A stretch of DNA of 32,019 nucleotides, from the NCBI GenBank assembly GCA_021736975.1, contig JAIPET010000011.1, positions 1 through 32,019 on the forward strand. The letters are read 5' to 3'. Position numbers and translations under genes: made by a program. Positions 6,911 to 15,706 of the stretch are shown here, piece by piece; positions within the stretch are counted from its first letter, which is position 1, and every line of letters begins with the position of its first letter. Under the pieces are notes generated by a model. It saw only the letters and a program-made list of their open reading frames with translations, was not told the DNA's origin and did no database searches. Source of the DNA: Candidatus Woesearchaeota archaeon (GTDB taxonomy: Archaea > Nanobdellota > Nanobdellia > Woesearchaeales > 21-14-0-10-32-9).

Positions 6911-8803
6911 TTAATAATCATTCAAACTCTTCGCTTTCTCTTCAGGTTTAACATTAAAAAATTTTCTAATCATAGATTCATAAAGAAGAGTAACCTTTAA
7001 ATTCCAATCTTTAGGAAAACACCTCATATATTTATCCCAAGAATAACGCTCATCTAAAAAAATAACAACACCTCTATCAGTTTCACTCCTAATACAACGA
7101 CCAGCACTTTGAAGCGTTCTATTAAAAGCAGGAAAAACATAACCATAATCCCAACCCTTAGCAAATTTACGATCATAATAATTAATCAAAGCTTTAGTTT
7201 CAAGACCAGGTCTATTAAGAGGAAGACCAACAACAATAACACACTTCAAATAATCACCCGGTAAATCAATACCCTCTCCAAAACTCCCACTAGTAACGCC
7301 CATTAAAACTGCGCCAGAATTTTTATAACCTTTAAAATTCTCAATCATTTCTTCCTTTTCATTTTTTGACAAGCCAGGCTTTTCAATAAAAATAGTTTTT
7401 TCACAATCACTCAAATATTTATAAACATCATCCCTTAATTGATAACTAGGAAAAAAAACAGCAGAATTTCCAGGAACAATATTAACGATCTGAGTAATAA
7501 CTTTAGCCATCTCCATATACTGAGAATCACCTCTAGTAGTAAACTTAGTAGAAGTTTTAGGAATAATAATATTTAATTTATTATCTTGAGGAAACGGACT
7601 CTCAAGAGTTAATTCCTTAGTTCTAACCGCATCAAAACCAAGAACCTCTTTATACATGTAAGTCGGAGTGAGTGTTCCAGACATAATAATTGTTGAAAAA
7701 GCCTGATCCATAACAGGTTTACTAATAATACCAGGATCTAAACACTTATACATCAAAGACAAAAAATCTTCTTGCAAACCTTTACTTTTAGAAAATATTC
7801 TAGTAAACCCTTCATCATTACCAGCCCAAGCAATAAGAAATTGAGAAATACTACCAATGTAAGAATACTTTTGTTCTTCTCTAACATCATCAGCAGCACT
7901 TTCTAAAACCTCCACCAAATCATAATAATCCATGATTTCATTAATTTTATCAATAAAATCTTCCCTTGAAACATAAATCTCTTGTTCCTCAGAATCATAA
8001 CCCTCAATAACAGAAATAATTTTTTGAATTGGCTTAATAACATTTTCTTTATTAAATTTTTCAGCTTCGCTTAACGCTCTCTTCAAAGCAACATTAGAAA
8101 TTTTTTCAGAAGCCAAATCCTTAATTCTTCTAGGAAGATTATGAGCCTCATCAATAACAATAATTGCATCTTCAAGCAATTTATCTATTTTATTCAAAAA
8201 AGAATCCCTAATTCTAGGATGAAATAAATAATAATAATCAGCAATAATAACTTTTGAAGATTTACCAATAATAAGACCAATCTCATACGGACAAACTTCG
8301 TGCTTTGAAGAAATATCTATCATCTCATCAGTCATAACAGGACTAATTTCTTTTATTTCAGAAACAGCAGCCTTCGTATTAAAAGTGTGCTCTTCTCCTT
8401 TTTTTAAATTAGAATAAAAAGAACACTTATTATCTTCCCTTAAAGCCCTACAATAATCAGAAAAATCTTTAGTTGATAAAACACTAACACCTGGCTGCAA
8501 ACACATGTGTCTTTTCCCAATAATATCAACTGCAACAAGTTTAACATCATGTTTTTTCTTTATATCTCTAATAGTATCAATAGCAATCTTATGTTGAGTG
8601 TGCATACTAGTTAAAAAAAAAATTGTTTTATCCGTTTTAATACTATTTGAAAGAGCAGCCGCAATACTAGCTGCAGTTTTACCAAGACCTGTAGGTGCAT
8701 GCGCAATAAGATTATTTCCCTTACTAACTGCTTCATGAATTGCATTAACTAAATCAATCTGAATATCTCTAACCTCATCATAAGGAAAATAAGTAGTAGC
8801 CAT
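6911..8803 (-). CDS. XPD/Rad3-type DNA helicase with FeS domain
   Basis: This is a 5'-3' superfamily 2 DNA helicase of the XPD/Rad3 family (630 residues). Walker A is APTGLGKT at 36-43 and the Walker B/DEAH box is VIDEAH at 216-221. Four cysteines positioned for a 4Fe-4S cluster are at about 101, 118, 127 and 171 (KRHMC, DYC, NKC, EVC). C-terminal helicase motifs include MSGTLTPT, GVTSGSFGEGIDLPG and FNRTLQSAGRCIRS (Q..GR..R). In archaea XPD has roles in DNA repair, but the exact role is not settled. CATTTAAAAAA lies about 26 bases upstream of the ATG, so the gene seems to have its own leaderless promoter. Confidence 0.93.
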   Translation of the reverse strand: MATTYFPYDEVRDIQIDLVNAIHEAVSKGNNLIAHAPTGLGKTAASIAAALSNSIKTDKTIFFLTSMHTQHKIAIDTIRDIKKKHDVKLVAVDIIGKRHMCLQPGVSVLSTKDFSDYCRALREDNKCSFYSNLKKGEEHTFNTKAAVSEIKEISPVMTDEMIDISSKHEVCPYEIGLIIGKSSKVIIADYYYLFHPRIRDSFLNKIDKLLEDAIIVIDEAHNLPRRIKDLASEKISNVALKRALSEAEKFNKENVIKPIQKIISVIEGYDSEEQEIYVSREDFIDKINEIMDYYDLVEVLESAADDVREEQKYSYIGSISQFLIAWAGNDEGFTRIFSKSKGLQEDFLSLMYKCLDPGIISKPVMDQAFSTIIMSGTLTPTYMYKEVLGFDAVRTKELTLESPFPQDNKLNIIIPKTSTKFTTRGDSQYMEMAKVITQIVNIVPGNSAVFFPSYQLRDDVYKYLSDCEKTIFIEKPGLSKNEKEEMIENFKGYKNSGAVLMGVTSGSFGEGIDLPGDYLKCVIVVGLPLNRPGLETKALINYYDRKFAKGWDYGYVFPAFNRTLQSAGRCIRSETDRGVVIFLDERYSWDKYMRCFPKDWNLKVTLLYESMIRKFFNVKPEEKAKSLNDY

Positions 8804-8857
8804 AAAAATAAGAAAGACGTTGTTTTTTAAATGCTTTCCTAATGCAAAAATAATAAA

Positions 8858-9553
8858 TTATTGTTTTTTATTAATATTTTTTAAAGAAGATTTCGCTTTA
8901 CCAATAATTTTTTTAGCATGTTCACCAAAATTTTTAACAGCATCTTCAGCAATAGGATCTGCAATTTTAGTAATTTTTTCAATTTCTTTATTATATTCTC
9001 TTAATAATAAATTCACATTTTGAATTGTTTGACCATACTTATTAAAATAAATGAGAGAATGCAAATCAGATTCCTCTCTAACCTCAGGCTCACCATCAGC
9101 ATAACCAATAGTAATAATTGCTTGAGGCCTCACAGTATCAGGAATATTTAAAATACTTAACAAATAATCCTCATTAAAAGAACCAACCCAACAAGCACCT
9201 AAACCCATATTATGTGCTGCTAAAAGAATGTTTTGAATCGCAGCAGCAGAATCTTGAATTGAATATAATCTTTGACCCCTTAAACCATAATAAGATTCAG
9301 TTCTTTGAGCATCTGCACAAACAACAATAAGAACAGGTGCTTGAGCAATCCAATATTGTTCAGTACAATGATCCGCAATACCCTTAATATTTTCTTTATC
9401 AGTAACCAAAATAAACCTATAATCCTGCAAATTTCCAACACTAGGCGCCCTGGAAGCAGCTTTTAGAAGTAAAGTGAGTTTATCAAACTCAACTGGCTTT
9501 TTCAAATAATTCCTAACGCTTCTTCTTGCCAATATACAATTAAGAGTATCCAT
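8858..9553 (-). CDS. nitroreductase-family flavoprotein
   Basis: The 231-residue product starts with the FMN-binding pattern ILARRSVRNYLKKPV and continues with ASRAPSVGNLQDYRF, QAPVLIVVCAD, SIQDSAAAIQNILLAAHNMGLGACWVG and PQAIITIGYADGEP, the order typical of NAD(P)H-dependent nitroreductase-fold proteins. The physiological substrate is unknown; such proteins reduce quinones or nitro compounds or act in other flavin chemistry. A charged 40-residue helical tail is unusual for the family. It lies upstream of the helicase on the same strand. Confidence 0.88.
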   Translation of the reverse strand: MDTLNCILARRSVRNYLKKPVEFDKLTLLLKAASRAPSVGNLQDYRFILVTDKENIKGIADHCTEQYWIAQAPVLIVVCADAQRTESYYGLRGQRLYSIQDSAAAIQNILLAAHNMGLGACWVGSFNEDYLLSILNIPDTVRPQAIITIGYADGEPEVREESDLHSLIYFNKYGQTIQNVNLLLREYNKEIEKITKIADPIAEDAVKNFGEHAKKIIGKAKSSLKNINKKQ

Positions 9554-9641
9554 AAAAAATTAATGCATAAAGCATTTTATATATTTATCGTAAAAATACC
9601 TCTTTGAGAAATATTTCTAAATTTTTTTGAAATAAAAAAAA

Positions 9642-10085
9642 TTAACGCAATCTTTGACCACAATTAAAACAAAAATTGGTCCCAGACATAATTTGAGCAC
9701 CGCATTTAGGACATCCAGGTCTTTGCGGAGCAACATTTTGATTAGAACTTTGAGAAGAATTTTGTCTTTGAATACCTTGCATTAACCTTTGCTTTTCTAA
9801 AAAAACATCCCTATCTGTTTTTACTTTAGAAAGATCATTACCTAAAAAAACACCTGTTTTTTGAGCCCAAGAAGAAGATTTTTTAAAACCAACATCTGAT
9901 TTTTCCTTTTTATTTTTAGGATTAATAAATAAAATTATTAATTTAAACAAACCAAAAGCTCCAAAAGCAATACCAACATAAAAAAATATGTCCAAATTAG
10001 CACTTTCTTTAATACTTTCAACATAAGCAGAAAAACCAGTCATAAAAGCGCCAACAATCAACCAAACAAACCCATGAATTTTCAT
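9642..10085 (-). CDS. two-helix membrane protein with C-terminal zinc ribbon
   Basis: From ATG 10083-10085 the product is 147 residues: two membrane segments (FVWLIVGAFMTGFSAYV and FFYVGIAFGAFGLFKLIILF), a polar Gln/Ser-rich linker, then the zinc ribbon CPKCGAQIMSGTNFCFNCGQ at the C-terminus. This layout of membrane hairpin plus cytosolic zinc ribbon is common in archaea and has no assigned function. An ATG six codons upstream (10103) is an alternative start. Confidence 0.7.
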   Translation of the reverse strand: MKIHGFVWLIVGAFMTGFSAYVESIKESANLDIFFYVGIAFGAFGLFKLIILFINPKNKKEKSDVGFKKSSSWAQKTGVFLGNDLSKVKTDRDVFLEKQRLMQGIQRQNSSQSSNQNVAPQRPGCPKCGAQIMSGTNFCFNCGQRLR

Positions 10086-10130
10086 ACAATTAAAAACAAA
10101 CAACCTAATATATAAATTTTTTCACGAAAG

Positions 10131-10255
10131 GGTCTTGTCCGGAAAGGAATAAAAAATTATACTAAATGCACAGCAAAACCTATTCGCTCTCTTTAAGATC
10201 GCATGTGCCTTTATGGGGGTTTAGCATACAAAAATGCGATATTCTAAACATTACC
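10131..10255. mobile_element. MITE-like hairpin element, copy A (degenerate)
   Basis: This 125-bp copy starts GGTCTTGTCCGGAA and ends in a decayed complement (TTCTAAACATTACC). It keeps the inner stem (TATACTAAA against TTTAGCATA with one mismatch) and the GCATGTGCC core shared with the copies at 15584 and 31556. The 8-bp sequence CACGAAAG flanks it on both sides (10123-10130 and 10256-10263), a target duplication. The decayed right arm suggests the oldest of the three insertions. No protein is encoded. Confidence 0.75.
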
Positions 10256-10416
10256 CACGAAAGACATAATATCTCATTCTCATTATCTTTATATAGTAAA
10301 AAATAAGTTTAACTTGTTTTAAAAACAAAAAAATCAACATATTTTACTTAACTAAACACACTTTTTTCAATTTAATTCAAATAAACAACAAAAACAAATA
10401 TATTCACCTTACAAAC

Positions 10417-10567
10417 GGCTAATAGGAAACCCTTCTTTTTTTATATTGCAAAACACTATTATTTACTCCGTCAAAATCAAAAAACCAATATTTGCACCTA
10501 TTTTGCCATACAAAATGCAAATATTTCAAATTAACTTTAAAGCAATACAGAGGGTTTCATATTAGTC
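10417..10567. repeat. 151-bp nested inverted repeat in the intergenic gap
   Basis: The rest of the gene-free stretch between 10104 and 10629 holds a second, different palindromic block. Outer arms 10417-10433 and 10551-10567 (core GAAACCCT against AGGGTTTC) pair over 17 positions with one mismatch and one G-T. Further in, TATTGC (10444) pairs with GCAATA (10542), AATATTTGC (10487) with GCAAATATT (10517), and ATTTTG with CAAAAT around the loop CCATA. No clear flanking duplication is seen. It could be another miniature element or a structured RNA. The remaining DNA of this gap is AT-rich with nothing recognisable except a TATA-like AGGTTTAAATAT shortly before the gene at 10630. Confidence 0.6.
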
Positions 10568-10629
10568 AACATTTACGAACAAAAGGTTTAAATATTGAAA
10601 TGCAAAAAAAAATGTAAAGGTGGTTAATC

Positions 10630-10968
10630 ATGAGCGATTCAAATTTACCAGTAGTATGTAGAGGTTGTGGCCGAACCGTAACAATGAGCCAAATAAATTT
10701 TGACGACGATAGCAAACAATACGTATGTAATGCATGTTATAATGCTAAAAAGAAAATAAATTCAAAACCTCAAGGAACGGAAGAAACTAAGACAAATAAT
10801 GCATTAATAAAACCAAAAATAAATTATCAATGCCCTGATTGTAAATATAAATTCTCAAAACCAAAAGACAAACCACCAAAAGATTGCCCATATTGCGGAA
10901 ATAAAAAAGTAGAAATAATAGACGACTCAGCATCAAGACTTTTAGATGAATCTGATGAATGGGGATGA
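10630..10968 (+). CDS. double zinc-ribbon protein
   Basis: The 112-residue product has two metal-binding pairs sets: CRGCG...CNACY (residues 10-40) and CPDCK...CPYCG (about 74-92), each CxxC...CxxC, joined by a polar linker; the tail is acidic. Such rubredoxin/zinc-ribbon folds often mediate nucleic-acid or protein contacts in archaea; the function here is unknown. AAGGTGG lies 9 bases before the ATG. Its stop overlaps the next start (ATGA). Confidence 0.7.
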   Translation: MSDSNLPVVCRGCGRTVTMSQINFDDDSKQYVCNACYNAKKKINSKPQGTEETKTNNALIKPKINYQCPDCKYKFSKPKDKPPKDCPYCGNKKVEIIDDSASRLLDESDEWG

Positions 10969-11264
10969 AAGATAACATAACAAGAGAATATATATTATAT
11001 AAAATAAAAGCAACAACACATTCAATTGTAGTTGCAGGATTTATGATTTTTTTTAGTTATCAAATAATCAACAGCATCAACTATAAAATAAATAACGCAT
11101 ATTATGATGAACAAAAAATACTATATGCTACAAACAAAATTTCTCATCAAGAATTAAAAGAAAGAAAAAAATCTAGAAACAAACAACAATTAAATTATGA
11201 ATTAAAAGAAAACAAAGCAATACTAAGAGAAAATAATATTGAAGAAATAATTTGTTCTGATTAA
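10965..11264 (+). CDS. small single-pass membrane protein
   Basis: The ATG at 10965 overlaps the stop of the zinc-ribbon gene as ATGA, so this start is preferred over the in-frame ATG at 10959. The 99-residue product has one membrane helix (HSIVVAGFMIFFSYQIINSI, about residues 19-38) and then a charged helical tail that is probably cytosolic or coiled. Function unknown; coupled to the zinc-ribbon protein. Confidence 0.55.
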   Translation: MKDNITREYILYKIKATTHSIVVAGFMIFFSYQIINSINYKINNAYYDEQKILYATNKISHQELKERKKSRNKQQLNYELKENKAILRENNIEEIICSD

Positions 11265-11286
11265 AAAATTTATAAAAAATAAAATT

Positions 11287-12570
11287 TTAATACTGTCCAA
11301 TAACTTCTTTACCAAACATATATGGCCTTAAAACTTTTGGAACAGATATGCTGCCATCTTTGTTCTGATAATTTTCTACTATTGCAACAAGAATTCTGCT
11401 TGTGGCTATTGCAGTATTATTTAACGTATGCACTGTTTCTCTTTCGTTTTTCTTGTTCAGCAGTTTAATGTTTAAATCATGCGCTTGGTAATCAACACAA
11501 TTACTTAAACTTGCAACTTCACCGTAAGTATTAGTAGTTGGTCTATAAACCTCCACGTCGTAAGATTTATTTTTCCAGATGGATAAATCCCCTGTGCATA
11601 TTTCTATAACTCTGTAAGGAAGTTCTAGGTGTTTCATTAATTCTTCTGTATTTTGAAGAAGTTCTTCAAACATTTGATGTGATTCATTTGGTTTTGAAAA
11701 TATGAACTGCTCTATCTTGTTAAATTGATGTGTTCTCCAAAGACCCTTTTCATTTATACCGTGACTCCCAATTTCTTGTCTAAAACACATAGTATAAGAA
11801 AAATATTTCTTAGGAAGTTCATCTTCTGGAAATGTTTGTCCTTCGTGCATCCCTAGCAATACGTGTTCACTAGTTCCTATAAGATTAAGATCATCATCTC
11901 CTTGAACTTTGTAAATAGTTTCATCAAACGCAGCAGTATCCATTGCAGCATCCAAAACTTTTTTATGAATCATTAAAGGAGGCTCTATGTACGTATATTT
12001 TTTTCTTTGCATAAATTCTATTGTAAATCTAATTAAAGCTTGATTAAGCAATGCAAAATCTCCTTTTAATAAATAAAAACCATTTCCTGAAAGATTTGCT
12101 GCTGTTTCAAAATCTGCAAAATCTTTTTCTTCGAGTAGTTCTACGTGATTTTTTATTTCAAAATCGAATTCTTTTTTTTCTCCAACCTCTGTTAATGTGA
12201 CATTTTCAGAATCATCCTTTCCTTTAGGAACAGATTCATGTGAAAGTGTTGGAATCCTTCTTAGAATAGCATTAATTTCTTCCTTTAGAACTTTTCTTTT
12301 TTCTTCCAACTCACTAATTTTTTTTGGAACTAATTTCACTTCTTCAATAACTAAAGAAGCATCATCCCCTTTCTTTTTTAATTCATTAACTTTTTGACTT
12401 AATTCATTTCTTTTTTTTCTAAGAGCATCCTCTTCAAATTTAATTTTTCGCCACTCTTCATCTTTAGACAAACACGATGAAACCAAATCCAATCTATCTT
12501 CAAGAAATCTTTTTTTTAGTTCATCTTCGTATGCTTTCGCATTTTCCCTCAATAATTTTATGTCTAACAT
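11287..12570 (-). CDS. serS: seryl-tRNA synthetase
   Basis: This class II synthetase charges tRNA-Ser with serine in the cytosol. The 427-residue product has the N-terminal coiled-coil arm (about residues 35-110), then motif 2 (FRQEIGSHG...GLWRTHQFNKIEQF), the TSEH serine-site motif (LIGTSEHVLLG) and motif 3 (LNNTAIATSRILVAIVEN). It is the common bacterial-type SerRS, not the rare methanogenic form, and of normal length. CTATAAATA about 26 bases before the ATG suggests a leaderless promoter. A tRNA-Ser(GCU) gene lies 3 kb away. Confidence 0.96.
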   Translation of the reverse strand: MLDIKLLRENAKAYEDELKKRFLEDRLDLVSSCLSKDEEWRKIKFEEDALRKKRNELSQKVNELKKKGDDASLVIEEVKLVPKKISELEEKRKVLKEEINAILRRIPTLSHESVPKGKDDSENVTLTEVGEKKEFDFEIKNHVELLEEKDFADFETAANLSGNGFYLLKGDFALLNQALIRFTIEFMQRKKYTYIEPPLMIHKKVLDAAMDTAAFDETIYKVQGDDDLNLIGTSEHVLLGMHEGQTFPEDELPKKYFSYTMCFRQEIGSHGINEKGLWRTHQFNKIEQFIFSKPNESHQMFEELLQNTEELMKHLELPYRVIEICTGDLSIWKNKSYDVEVYRPTTNTYGEVASLSNCVDYQAHDLNIKLLNKKNERETVHTLNNTAIATSRILVAIVENYQNKDGSISVPKVLRPYMFGKEVIGQY

Positions 12571-12743
12571 GTTAATTCAATATTTAATGAATATATTTAT
12601 AGTTTTGTATTATTTGGTTCAGTATGTTTCAGAAAAAATACTTTTTGTTTCAAAATAAAATTATTAACTATATTGAAATTAAATAAAAATATTGAAAAAA
12701 TAAAAAACAACAATTTGTTTTTTACCATTGTTCAGGAAATACG

Positions 12744-12788
12744 TTTCTCGACGAGAAAATTGCGGAAATAAAGAAAAGTTTATATAGT
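12744..12788 (+). promoter_or_regulatory. palindrome plus TATA box
   Basis: TTTCTCG-A-CGAGAAA (12744-12758) is a perfect 7-bp inverted repeat with a single central base, about 20 bases upstream of GTTTATATAG (12779-12788), a good TATA box pointing rightwards. The pair looks like an activator or repressor site with its promoter. The only downstream plus-strand frame is the short one at 12846. The rest of 12571-12824 contains the serS promoter and nothing else I can identify. Confidence 0.4.
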
Positions 12789-12845
12789 TCAACCAATTTC
12801 AGAATATACTAATATGTATACTAGGTGATAAACCTGAAACAACCG

Positions 12846-12968
12846 ATGATAAAAAACCCAACATTCTTAAGAACACAATCTAATAGATTCAACAACTACA
12901 GACTAAAAGCGCACGCAAAACAAAACACATTTCACGTAACATGCAAATCAAATTACATAGCTGCCTAA
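12846..12968 (+). CDS. possible 40-residue basic small protein
   Basis: The frame MIKNPTFLRTQSNRFNNYRL... runs from ATG 12846 to TAA 12966-12968 and is rich in Asn, Arg and Lys. A TATA box at 12779 and an AGGTGAT sequence at 12823-12829 lie upstream, but the latter is 16 bases from the ATG, too far for normal use; an in-frame GTG at 12825 overlaps it. It could instead be a short RNA. It converges with the VKOR gene, ending two bases before that gene's stop. Confidence 0.3.
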   Translation: MIKNPTFLRTQSNRFNNYRLKAHAKQNTFHVTCKSNYIAA

Positions 12969-12969
12969 A

Positions 12970-13341
12970 TCAGTAGTAAAAAAAAAACACATTCACAACA
13001 TAAATGCAAATACAAACAACACAGATCGTTCTAATTTTAAAAAATAAAATATAAGCTAAAAATAAATCAAACAAATTAACAAAAACAAGCAACATCAAAG
13101 AAGAAAAAAAATCATTAAAAAAATAAAATATAAATAAAACCACATAAAAAAACAAACCTAAAACTGAATTCTTAAAACCGAATAAAGCCCCGAAACGACT
13201 ACTAAAAGCTTTAGTACAAGAAATACCAGAACGAAAATCACAAAAAGCAACATAATTTTTATCTCTTTCAAAATTTATAGAAACCAACAAAGAATACAAA
13301 GATAATAAAAAACCAATTACTAAAAATACCAAATAAAACAT
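12970..13341 (-). CDS. VKOR-family disulfide-generating membrane protein
   Basis: Vitamin K epoxide reductase homologues reoxidise a thioredoxin-like partner using quinone, driving disulfide formation outside the cytoplasmic membrane. The 123-residue product has four membrane segments, the loop pair CDFRSGISC near residues 34-42, the conserved SRFGALFGFKNSVLGLFFY segment and the active-site CVVC near residue 108. It is a compact VKOR without the fused thioredoxin domain found in some bacteria. No DsbA-like partner is in the window. The exported Cys-rich VWA protein at 19680 is a plausible ultimate substrate (inference). Confidence 0.85.
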   Translation of the reverse strand: MFYLVFLVIGFLLSLYSLLVSINFERDKNYVAFCDFRSGISCTKAFSSRFGALFGFKNSVLGLFFYVVLFIFYFFNDFFSSLMLLVFVNLFDLFLAYILFFKIRTICVVCICIYVVNVFFFYY

Positions 13342-13403
13342 AAAACCAAAAACGAAACACAGCTATAAAAATATTATGCAATAAAAAAACACTAAAAAAT
13401 AAA

Positions 13404-15365
13404 TCAAATCAAAGAATCCAACCAAGAACCAATAGAATTAAACCACAATAAAATCCTTTGACCAAAACTTAAATCAATCAAATCAATTCTGAAAGATTTT
13501 GATAAATTAATCTCCTTGCCTGCATCATCAAAAAAAGAAACGGAAACATCTAAATAATTTTCACCAGCATCAAGATTTTTTGCAGGAAAATTAAAAATAA
13601 AAGATTGCTTACCTAAAAGCTCTTTAACAAAAAAAGACTCGACAAAATTATCATGAAAAATACTAACATTAACATTTTTTGGATTAGAACTAGAATTTTT
13701 TTCTAAAGAAAAATTAAAAACAACCAAATCATCAAACCCAACACTAGAAGGAAAAACAACATCCGAAAATTTAATATCAACATCATCCAAAACATTAACA
13801 GTTAAAAAACTCTGTTCAGAAAAAGAAAGCTTTTTTGCTGTAACCACAAAAGTAAAAAAACCAGGCTCATCAAAAAACTTAGAAAAAGAAATATCATCAT
13901 AATCATTTGCAGTAACAACCTTACACTCCCCATCTAAACAAACCCTGATATTGGAAGCATCTTCAAACTCAACACTACAACCAATATTCAAAACATCACC
14001 AACATAAACAACATCATTTTCTAAAGCACAAGAAAATAAAATATTAGAATCAATATCCTCTGCATCATCTATAGAAAAAGCACTAGCAACATCAGAAGAA
14101 ACAAAAATACCAGAATCAGAAGCCTTAAAATTAGAAGAAACATTAAAACCTGAAAAAGTATAAATCACAATCGGAAAAGTATAAATATAATCTTCATTAA
14201 AAGAACCATCTAATTTAACAGTCCAAGAAATCTCCCTAGTCTCACCAGGTTTTAACAAAATATCCTTAGTCAACTCATCAATATTTTTTAAATTTTCAAC
14301 AGAACCAAGAGAAATTCCAAGAGCAACATAATAATCCTCCAAATTAGAAACTTTAGCTTTAACAACATTAAAAGAACCAAAAGAAACTTCCTCCTCAAAA
14401 AATTCAACAGAAACACCAATATTACTCTTTAACTGATTACCCTTATTCAAAATAACACTAGAAATCTTTTGATTACCAGGAACAACATCATAACCACTAG
14501 CCCTCCAAGAATACTTAACATTAAACTTATCACTATCCAAACCCTCCTCAAGCTTAATATGAGTAGAATCAACAAAACCAAGTTGATTATAAGTAGGATC
14601 AAAAGGAACCCAACCATAATCAGGAAAATAAACTTCCGCCCAACCATGCGCACCCCAATTCTCATCAAACAATTCAGAATCAGTATAAGCAATACCAGAC
14701 ACACTACGTGCAGGAATACCTAAAGAACGAACCATACTAATAAACAAATTACTCATCTCATCACAAACACCACGCCTATTCTTCAAAACCCAAGAACTAG
14801 GAAGACTAGCATCTTTAGTCACAGTACTTAAATTATAATCAATATTAGAATTAACCCAATCAGCAAGCTTGAAAACAACAACAAACAAATCATCCTCACC
14901 CTTAGCAAGCTTAGAAGCCAAAGCCTTAATATCCCCATCAAAATCAATCAAATCAGTTTCTTTAGTAAAATCAATCAAATCAGAATCCAAATTTTTCAAA
15001 GGAAATAAAACCTTCTCCTTAATCTTAACAGGAAAAGAAAACGTATCAGTAACAACCTGCGCTTCAAAAACAAAATCAACAGGCCTATCAACAGTTAAAA
15101 AAACACCGCCATCCCTAAAATCACCAGACGGAGAAACAACAGAAGAAACAACACTTTGCCTATAATCCTCTAAAGGCAACCAATAATAATCAAGATTCAA
15201 ATAATCAAAATCCGCCCTAGCATCCGTCCTCTCAAACTCAACAGGAATACTAATAACACTCCTAACCCTTAAAGAATCATAATTATTAACATCATCAACG
15301 CCAAAAACAACATTAGATAATAAACTAATAAAAATCAACAAAACCACAAAAAAACTCAACCTCAT
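13404..15365 (-). CDS. exported transglutaminase-like cysteine-protease-fold protein
   Basis: From MRLSFFVVLLIFISLLSNVV (ATG 15363-15365) the product is 653 residues with a clear N-terminal signal sequence. The transglutaminase-like core has the triad Cys in RRGVCDEMSN (about residue 201), His in GAHGWAEVYF (about 240) and Asp in VPFDPT (about 256). The C-terminal 350 residues are beta-rich, Ig-like repeats (SVEFEEE..., CSVEFEDA..., VNVSIFHD...). It should act outside the membrane as an isopeptide-forming, hydrolysing or scaffold enzyme; which one cannot be told. A longer frame starts seven codons upstream. Codons are almost all G- or T-ending (ATT, GTT, AGG), as for other minus-strand genes. 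It lies upstream of the VKOR gene on the same strand. Confidence 0.85.
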   Translation of the reverse strand: MRLSFFVVLLIFISLLSNVVFGVDDVNNYDSLRVRSVISIPVEFERTDARADFDYLNLDYYWLPLEDYRQSVVSSVVSPSGDFRDGGVFLTVDRPVDFVFEAQVVTDTFSFPVKIKEKVLFPLKNLDSDLIDFTKETDLIDFDGDIKALASKLAKGEDDLFVVVFKLADWVNSNIDYNLSTVTKDASLPSSWVLKNRRGVCDEMSNLFISMVRSLGIPARSVSGIAYTDSELFDENWGAHGWAEVYFPDYGWVPFDPTYNQLGFVDSTHIKLEEGLDSDKFNVKYSWRASGYDVVPGNQKISSVILNKGNQLKSNIGVSVEFFEEEVSFGSFNVVKAKVSNLEDYYVALGISLGSVENLKNIDELTKDILLKPGETREISWTVKLDGSFNEDYIYTFPIVIYTFSGFNVSSNFKASDSGIFVSSDVASAFSIDDAEDIDSNILFSCALENDVVYVGDVLNIGCSVEFEDASNIRVCLDGECKVVTANDYDDISFSKFFDEPGFFTFVVTAKKLSFSEQSFLTVNVLDDVDIKFSDVVFPSSVGFDDLVVFNFSLEKNSSSNPKNVNVSIFHDNFVESFFVKELLGKQSFIFNFPAKNLDAGENYLDVSVSFFDDAGKEINLSKSFRIDLIDLSFGQRILLWFNSIGSWLDSLI

Positions 15366-15583
15366 ACAAAAATAAATCAAAAACAAACTTTAAATAATTT
15401 CTTAAAAACAATTTTATCCACAAAACAACAACAAAATAACAAAAAATCTTATTTTATTCAACCATAAAAAGAAAAAAACAAACAAACACTTAATTTTATT
15501 AACAAAAACCAATACAACCACCTCAAATATCTTCAAAACACACACATAATTGAAATCTAGACAAAACATAAAAACAAACATCA

Positions 15584-15706
15584 GGCTCTAGCCGGAAAAG
15601 AATAAATTTGTATACTGGAACACGGCACAGCATATGCATTCTCTTCGAGACTGCATGTGCCTCGATGGGCGCCAGTATACACAAAAGTGTTATTCCGGCT
15701 AGAGCC
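15584..15706. mobile_element. MITE-like hairpin element, copy B
   Basis: The 123-bp element begins GGCTCTAGCCGGAA and ends with its perfect 14-bp complement. Inside are a second perfect stem (TGTATACTGG with CCAGTATACA) and an inner hairpin (GGCAC...GTGCC with TATGCA/TGCAT and a TCTC-TTC-GAGA tip). AAACATCA (15576-15583 and 15707-15714) flanks it on both sides; the following base is G on both sides too. It sits 48 bp upstream of tRNA-Ser. The 200 bp before it (15366-15583) is A/C-rich DNA in which I see no gene. Confidence 0.85.

Noticed and set aside
12846-12968. C/D box guide RNA suggested by GATGATA and CTGA.
   Set aside because: Box order and spacing are wrong, and no rRNA or tRNA guide can be identified.
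14869-15165. Plus-strand Thr/Ser/Lys-rich frames opposite the transglutaminase-like gene.
   Set aside because: Antisense artefacts of the G/T-ending codons of the minus-strand gene, no ribosome site or promoter.
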